Program-made: the position numbers and the translations under genes | Source of the DNA: an uncultured Oceanospirillaceae bacterium | GTDB taxonomy: Bacteria > Pseudomonadota > Gammaproteobacteria > Pseudomonadales > Balneatricaceae | Reading direction: 5' to 3' | Length of the DNA stretch: 48,608 bases | Assembly: GCA_913057435.1 (NCBI GenBank) | Contig: CAJXNY010000037.1 | Coordinates: 1 to 48,608 of the forward strand | Part shown: positions 45,522 to 48,608 of the stretch, piece by piece | Position numbering within the stretch: position 1 is the stretch's first letter | Layout: every line of letters begins with the position of its first letter | Notes under the pieces: generated by a model | The model's database searches: none | Seen by the model: the letters and a program-made list of their open reading frames with translations, nothing else | What the model was told of the DNA's origin: nothing

Positions 45522-45577
45522 TTTTTGCGGAATTTTGAGGCGAATAGCGAGCTATTTAACGAAAAATACCGCAAAAA
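45522..45577. repeat. Inverted repeat in leader, possible inserted repeat element
   Basis: tttttgcgg (45522-45530) and ccgcaaaaa (45569-45577) are perfect 9-bp inverted arms enclosing a hairpin aatag / ctatt (45543-45556). The wider block 45453-45621 is flanked by gcccg on both sides (45448-45452 and 45617-45621). This could be a small repeat element inserted between the two hexaloop hairpins; I cannot confirm copies elsewhere. Confidence 0.35.
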
Positions 45578-45635
45578 GTGACCAAATCAGGGCTATCCGC
45601 AGTAGATCAGTACTGAGCCCGACAGGCTGCAAACT

Positions 45636-45691
45636 TGAACAAAGGCGTTCAGAGTCTGCCCCATGCGAGGCAGATCCTGACGCCTTTTTTT
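45636..45691 (+). terminator. Leader terminator overlapping hexaloop hairpin P2
   Basis: The terminator pairs aaaggcg (45641-45647) and tcag (45649-45652) with ctga/cgccttt (45677-45687), encloses an inner stem tctgcc / ggcaga, and ends in seven Ts, only 18 bases before the transporter start. A competing hairpin tgaac / gttca (45636-45651) has the loop AAAGGC, which includes the terminator's 5' arm. The two cannot form together, the standard layout for ANTAR-protein antitermination. Confidence 0.8.
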
Positions 45692-45709
45692 ATGGATGAG
45701 AGGCCGCCT

Positions 45710-47179
45710 ATGAGCAACAGCAGCACCCTGAACCTGTTCTCGATGACAGGAAAAATGAAGATCCTGCACTTCAGCTGGATCGCCTTTTTTATCACCTTTT
45801 TCGTGTGGTTCAACCACGCCCCATTACTGGGTTCCATCGCTGCCAGCCTGGGCCTGACCAGCGCTGAAGTGAAAACCCTGCTGATCCTCAACGTCGCCCT
45901 GACCATCCCGGCACGGGTGATCATCGGCATGCTGACCGATAAATTCGGCCCACGTATCGTCTACGCCACCTTGCTGGCTGTGGCGAGCGTACCCTGTTTC
46001 GCCTTTGCGCTGTCGCAGGATTTTGCCCAGGCGGCGATCTCCCGCTTCCTGCTGGGCTTTATCGGCGCAGGCTTCGTTGTCGGCATCCGTATGGTCAGCG
46101 AATGGTTCCCGGCTAACGAGCTGGGTACCGCTGAGGGCATCTACGGAGGCTGGGGTAACTTTGGTTCCGCTGCGGCTGCAATGTCTTTGCCAACCCTGGC
46201 ACTGGTATTTGGCGGCGAAGACGGCTGGCGTTACGCTGTCGCGCTGACCGGTGTAATCAGCCTGGTATTCAGTGTGATCTGGTACGTCAACGTTAACGAC
46301 ACGCCAGCAGGTTCCACTTACTTCAAGCCGAAAAAAATCGGCGGTCTGCCCGTCACCAGCAAAAGTGATTTCTACTTTATGCTGGTGATGAAACTGCCAA
46401 TGTACGCTGCCCTGGCACTGCTGACCTGGAAGCTATCACCTTACGGTGTATCCATCCTGTCAGACACCGCTGCACTGGTAATCTACATCAGCCTGGGGCT
46501 GATCCTGATCTACGACTGTTTCAGTGCTTACCAGGTCAATAAACCAATCTTTGTTGCCGAGGTGCCGAAAGAGCAGCGCTACGCCTTCAAACAGGTTGCT
46601 GTACTGAACGTACTCTACTTCGCCACTTTTGGCTCCGAGCTGGCCGTAGTCTCCATGCTGCCGCTGTTCTTCGCCGATGTGTTCGAGCTGGATATGGTAT
46701 ACGCAGGCCTGCTGGCCTCGGCTTACGCCTTTATGAATCTGATGTCTCGCCCGGGTGGCGGCTGGATCAGTGACCGCTACGGCCGTAAACGCACCCTGCT
46801 GATTCTCACCGCAGGCCTGGCCGCCGGTTACGCCCTGATGTCGATGATCGACAACAGCTGGCCGCTCTACCTGGCCGTGATTGTCGCCATGGCCTGCTCG
46901 TTCTTTGTCCAGGCAGGTGAAGGTGCCGTGTTTGCCGTGGTGCCCCTGATCAAACGCAGCCTGACCGGTCAGATCGCCGGTATGACCGGTGCCTACGGCA
47001 ACGTCGGCGCGGTGTTCTACCTCACCGTACTGTCGATGGTCAGCTACCAAGCATTCTTCACTGTTATCGCCATCACCGCCGTGGTCGGCTTCTTCGCCCT
47101 GCTATTACTGGAAGAACCGAGCGGCCATATCGTTGAAGTGAACGAAGATGGTAGCGTAGAGATGATCAAAGTCAGCTGA
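45710..47179 (+). CDS. Nitrate/nitrite MFS transporter (NarK/NasA type)
   Basis: This is a 489-residue inner-membrane carrier of the nitrate/nitrite porter branch of the major facilitator superfamily, with about 12 membrane segments. The nitrate signature motifs are present in both halves: GIYGGWGNFGSAAAAMSLP in the fifth segment region and GMTGAYGNVGAVFYL in the eleventh, with MVSEWFP and the MFS loop GMLTDKFGPR. The leader, with a sigma-54 promoter and antitermination structures, points to an assimilatory role (nasA-like) rather than respiratory narK. ATG 45710 has GAGAGG 6 bases upstream; the in-frame ATG at 45635 lies within the terminator and is not used. No nitrate reductase gene follows. 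Confidence 0.93.
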   Translation: MSNSSTLNLFSMTGKMKILHFSWIAFFITFFVWFNHAPLLGSIAASLGLTSAEVKTLLILNVALTIPARVIIGMLTDKFGPRIVYATLLAVASVPCFAFALSQDFAQAAISRFLLGFIGAGFVVGIRMVSEWFPANELGTAEGIYGGWGNFGSAAAAMSLPTLALVFGGEDGWRYAVALTGVISLVFSVIWYVNVNDTPAGSTYFKPKKIGGLPVTSKSDFYFMLVMKLPMYAALALLTWKLSPYGVSILSDTAALVIYISLGLILIYDCFSAYQVNKPIFVAEVPKEQRYAFKQVAVLNVLYFATFGSELAVVSMLPLFFADVFELDMVYAGLLASAYAFMNLMSRPGGGWISDRYGRKRTLLILTAGLAAGYALMSMIDNSWPLYLAVIVAMACSFFVQAGEGAVFAVVPLIKRSLTGQIAGMTGAYGNVGAVFYLTVLSMVSYQAFFTVIAITAVVGFFALLLLEEPSGHIVEVNEDGSVEMIKVS

Positions 47180-47194
47180 GTATGTAGCAACCCT

Positions 47195-47219
47195 GATCGC
47201 CAGCAAGCTGGCTCCTACG
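47195..47219. repeat. REP-like palindromic element
   Basis: gatcgccagcaagctggctc continues with ctacg: a perfect 6-bp stem gccagc / gctggc with loop aa, followed by tcctac. This matches the Pseudomonas-type REP sequence (gatcgcgagcaagctcgctc plus ctac). It lies just after the nitrate transporter stop and may act as its transcript end. Confidence 0.65.
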
Positions 47220-47399
47220 ATGCAAGTCCGTGCCAAGCCCTTCCCTGTAAAGGCACCAATCTCACAGGGAGGGGTCTGCCACGATGGAGCCTGATTTCTG
47301 TTTTTGGCTATTGCTCTACCTGAAAAATAGTGTGGAGATGACACTGGCACCTCTATCAACGCCGACTCTGAACGGCCCGGAAATTCAGTACAGATGACG

Positions 47400-47560
47400 C
47401 GATCAGGGCAAAAGCTGTTTGAGCGAAGCGAGTTCTTTTTCCCAGCGGCAGCTGAACTTAATTTACGGAAATAGCCGTTCAGCCGGAGGCATGCGGGGAT
47501 TGTTAAGGGGGCGCGCCGCCCCCTTGACGCGCCGGGAGGCAAGACCGGGCTATCAGGCAG
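47400..47560. repeat. Probable dispersed repeat with strong hairpin
   Basis: The stretch containing gctgtttgagcgaagcgagt, a tttacggaaatagccg block and a GC-rich hairpin (47502-47512 pairing 47518-47528, with gggggc / gccccc) resembles a sequence I have seen repeatedly in pseudomonad-type genomes, where it yields spurious ORFs. I cannot search for other copies here. Confidence 0.4.
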
Positions 47561-47780
47561 CACTATATCTGTTAAACGCTTTGGCCTTACACTCTATGCG
47601 AGAATACAGGATTACCTGAAACTCCAGAAACCGGCTATGTATACGCCATGGAAGTACATCATTATTGAGTCAGTGACCGGTAAGTGTTTAGTCTGCCGGT
47701 TGAAACTGGACTCATGTCATCTTTTAGTCGTTTTATGGCCTGTGAGGGAAAATTTCTCTGGTGTATCCCCTGGTAGCTAT

Positions 47781-47865
47781 ACATAATTTTCAGCCCTACC
47801 TTGCAAGGTGGGTAAGCTTGTAAGGTAGGGTAACCTTGCATGGTCGCATTATTAAAATGTTATGC
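47781..47865. repeat. Large imperfect palindrome left of first cassette
   Basis: The core is a 14-bp stem with one wobble (ccctaccttgcaag, 47794-47807, with 47817-47830) around a 9-base loop. Outside it, cataattt on the left can pair with aaaatgttatg on the right with a bulge. It ends on the cassette junction GTTATGC, so it may be a degenerate attC or part of an attI site. Confidence 0.45.
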
Positions 47866-47866
47866 G
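47859..47866 (+). other. Integron recombination junction, start of cassette 1
   Basis: GTTATGCG fits the GTTRRRY-like core site with one deviation, and cutting after the G gives the cassette start. It is exactly complementary to CGCATAAC at 48419-48426, the R'' arm at the other end of the same cassette, as expected for an excisable cassette. Confidence 0.75.
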
Positions 47867-47882
47867 TACTAGGAGATCTGCG

Positions 47883-48425
47883 ATGCCTGAAAGGTGGGCA
47901 AGATTCGATACAGAAAGTAATGCCATCGATAGTTTAGAAAAGACAGCTAGCTTTCTTCGTACGGTTAAAGATAATCATGAGGACTGGAAATGGGTTGTGG
48001 TTTCTTCCTTTTCATCACTTTATGGTTTTGCCATTCAGGTAGCAAAAGGTAGTGATGACCGTTGTGTAATAGAGGTATCAAAGAAAGGACGTGAAAAGTT
48101 AATTACTTTTGGTAAGGCACTTAAAATATGTAAACAGTCTATAGGTGCAAGATCCGCTCTTGATACATCTAAATCAGAAGATAATTCAATTGAAATAATT
48201 CAAAATGAATTTCGTAATAACTTTGAGCATTTCAATCCAGGTTCATGGAGCATTGAAGTTTCTGGTTTCCCCGATCATATATTAAATATTGTTAATGTTA
48301 TTGAGCGTTTAGCTTTAGAGCACAACTTCTATTCCCATATAAACGAGAGTCAAAAATCAAACTTGAAGTATGTATTGGCTGAGTGTAAATTCATAACTTC
48401 ACAGCTAAGTGAAATGTACGCATAA
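47883..48425 (+). CDS. Integron cassette protein with HEPN-like Rx4H motif
   Basis: This is a 180-residue soluble protein. I recognise no named family, but NEFRNNFEHFNPGSWSIEV carries R111-x4-H116, the Rx4-6H active-site motif of HEPN ribonucleases, in a helical context, and similar RNxFxHF.P..WS.E stretches occur in HEPN-like proteins. An RNase toxin or defence role is possible. The gene is AT-rich (AAT, GAT, TTA codons) unlike the rest of the window, a sign of horizontal transfer. ATG 47883 has AGGAG 8 bases upstream; an in-frame ATG at 47862 overlaps the recombination site and is less likely. The stop codon is inside the attC R'' arm. Confidence 0.85.
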   Translation: MPERWARFDTESNAIDSLEKTASFLRTVKDNHEDWKWVVVSSFSSLYGFAIQVAKGSDDRCVIEVSKKGREKLITFGKALKICKQSIGARSALDTSKSEDNSIEIIQNEFRNNFEHFNPGSWSIEVSGFPDHILNIVNVIERLALEHNFYSHINESQKSNLKYVLAECKFITSQLSEMYA

Positions 48426-48519
48426 CAAGCTGTTCAAGCGGGACAAATAACAGTTGGCTGGTTCCGCTTCGCTACACATTTTAGCCAACTACAATTTGCC
48501 CCTTAACAGGGCGTTAGGT
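48419..48519 (+). other. Integron attC recombination site
   Basis: R'' is GCATAAC (48420-48426) and R' is GTTAGGT (48513-48519). Inside, AAGCGGG pairs with CCCCTT leaving one unpaired base, the usual L''/L' with extrahelical base, and agttggct (48452-48459) pairs perfectly with agccaact (48483-48490). The length is about 100 bases. Recombination would occur between G48513 and T48514. All the elements of a folded attC are present. Confidence 0.9.
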
Positions 48520-48531
48520 GTTTTTAGATTG

Positions 48532-48608
48532 ATGATGAAAACTTTATTGTTGGTGGTTATATTTTTTAGTGCTCAAGCATGGTCAATAGTACCAAATACT
48601 GAATACTA
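48532..48608 (+). CDS. Second cassette: exported protein, 5' part only
   Basis: The frame starts at one of two adjacent ATG codons (48532 or 48535), 13-16 bases after the end of the attC site, and is open to the window edge. The 25 visible residues (MMKTLLLVVIFFSAQAWS and a few more) form a typical signal peptide with a cleavage site near AQA. The function cannot be read. The sequence is AT-rich like the previous cassette gene. The position directly after attC makes it the next cassette of the array. Confidence 0.7.
   Translation, partial: MMKTLLLVVIFFSAQAWSIVPNTEY

Larger units (their letters stand above)
45182..45709. other. Regulatory leader region of nitrate transporter gene
   Basis: The 528 bases contain no credible gene; a 70-codon - strand frame at 45362-45574 runs through regulatory structure and I reject it. 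They hold half-sites tgcacc (45211) and ggtgcg (45232) reminiscent of NtrC sites, a sigma-54 promoter (45369-45384), a hexaloop hairpin (45429-45448), a 9-bp inverted repeat enclosing a smaller hairpin (45522-45577), and a second hexaloop hairpin merged with a terminator (45636-45691). Confidence 0.75.
47180..47882. other. Non-coding region: REP, repeat and integron boundary
   Basis: About 700 bases without a believable gene separate the nitrate transporter from the first cassette ORF. In order they hold a REP-like palindrome, a stretch resembling a dispersed repeat (about 47400-47560), a large imperfect palindrome (47781-47865) and the cassette junction. No integrase reading frame is present on either strand. 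Confidence 0.7.

Noticed and set aside
46460-47050. Open - strand frame of 196 codons, histidine- and glutamine-rich
   Set aside because: Antisense to the nitrate transporter; its composition is a mirror of membrane-protein codons.
47105-47563. Open - strand frame of 152 codons at the nitrate transporter 3' end
   Set aside because: It covers a REP element and a probable dispersed repeat; such sequences commonly give spurious frames. It is not an integrase.
1-48608. tRNA, rRNA genes and CRISPR arrays
   Set aside because: Reading through the gaps between genes I found no cloverleaf, rRNA motif or regularly spaced repeat that I could support.

Overview
The window is one end of a contig from a Gram-negative gammaproteobacterium, probably of the Oceanospirillales/Pseudomonadales type. 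I infer this from gene content and order: purN, purM, a DUF2066 protein, a PerM-type permease and hda lie together as in Pseudomonas, alongside a PHB-type acetoacetyl-CoA reductase, TmcA, BolA, PhhB and several chemoreceptors. No rRNA, tRNA or CRISPR array was recognised. The first 51 bases are not genomic; they are an Illumina Nextera adapter.

Layout. 52-10.5 kb: a chemoreceptor cut by the contig end, tmcA, a secreted protein of unknown function, a DUF924 protein, an amidohydrolase, a YdcH-like protein and the aerotaxis receptor aer. 10.7-17.6 kb: a (hypothetical)-DUF3422-bolA operon; an operon purU - CBS protein - DnaT/lambda-O-like - lambda-P-like, which looks like a domesticated phage helicase-loading pair; then divergent phhB and alkB. 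17.7-34.4 kb: a signalling region with a GAF-PAS-PAS-GGDEF-EAL protein, a PilZ-tailed chemoreceptor, an HD-GYP protein, a NarL-type regulator and a GGEEF diguanylate cyclase. Interspersed are a flavodoxin, phbB, a MATE pump and a three-gene set of active subtilase, catalytically dead subtilase and lipoprotein. An 870-bp intergenic stretch in this region carries three clustered DnaA boxes. 35-42 kb: an aromatic-type aminotransferase, hda/perM/DUF2066, and purM-purN-DUF3108. 42-47.2 kb: a cysteine-desulfurase-like enzyme coupled to a persulfide-dioxygenase-like hydrolase, divergent from an Lrp-family regulator, then a nitrate transporter with an elaborate leader (sigma-54 promoter, two hexaloop hairpins, terminator). 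47.2-48.6 kb: a REP-like element, a probable dispersed repeat, and the left edge of an AT-rich integron cassette array with a well-formed attC site.

How the genes work together. Three themes recur. The first is c-di-GMP and taxis: two EAL/HD-GYP phosphodiesterases, one cyclase, one PilZ chemoreceptor and two other receptors. The second is control of replication initiation: the lambda O/P-like pair, Hda and the DnaA-box cluster. The third is nitrogen and sulfur physiology: the nitrate transporter leader and the desulfurase/persulfide locus. The best candidates for less-described biology are the protease/pseudoprotease/lipoprotein trio, the domesticated helicase loader pair, and the HEPN-motif protein in the first integron cassette, which has no integrase gene beside it.
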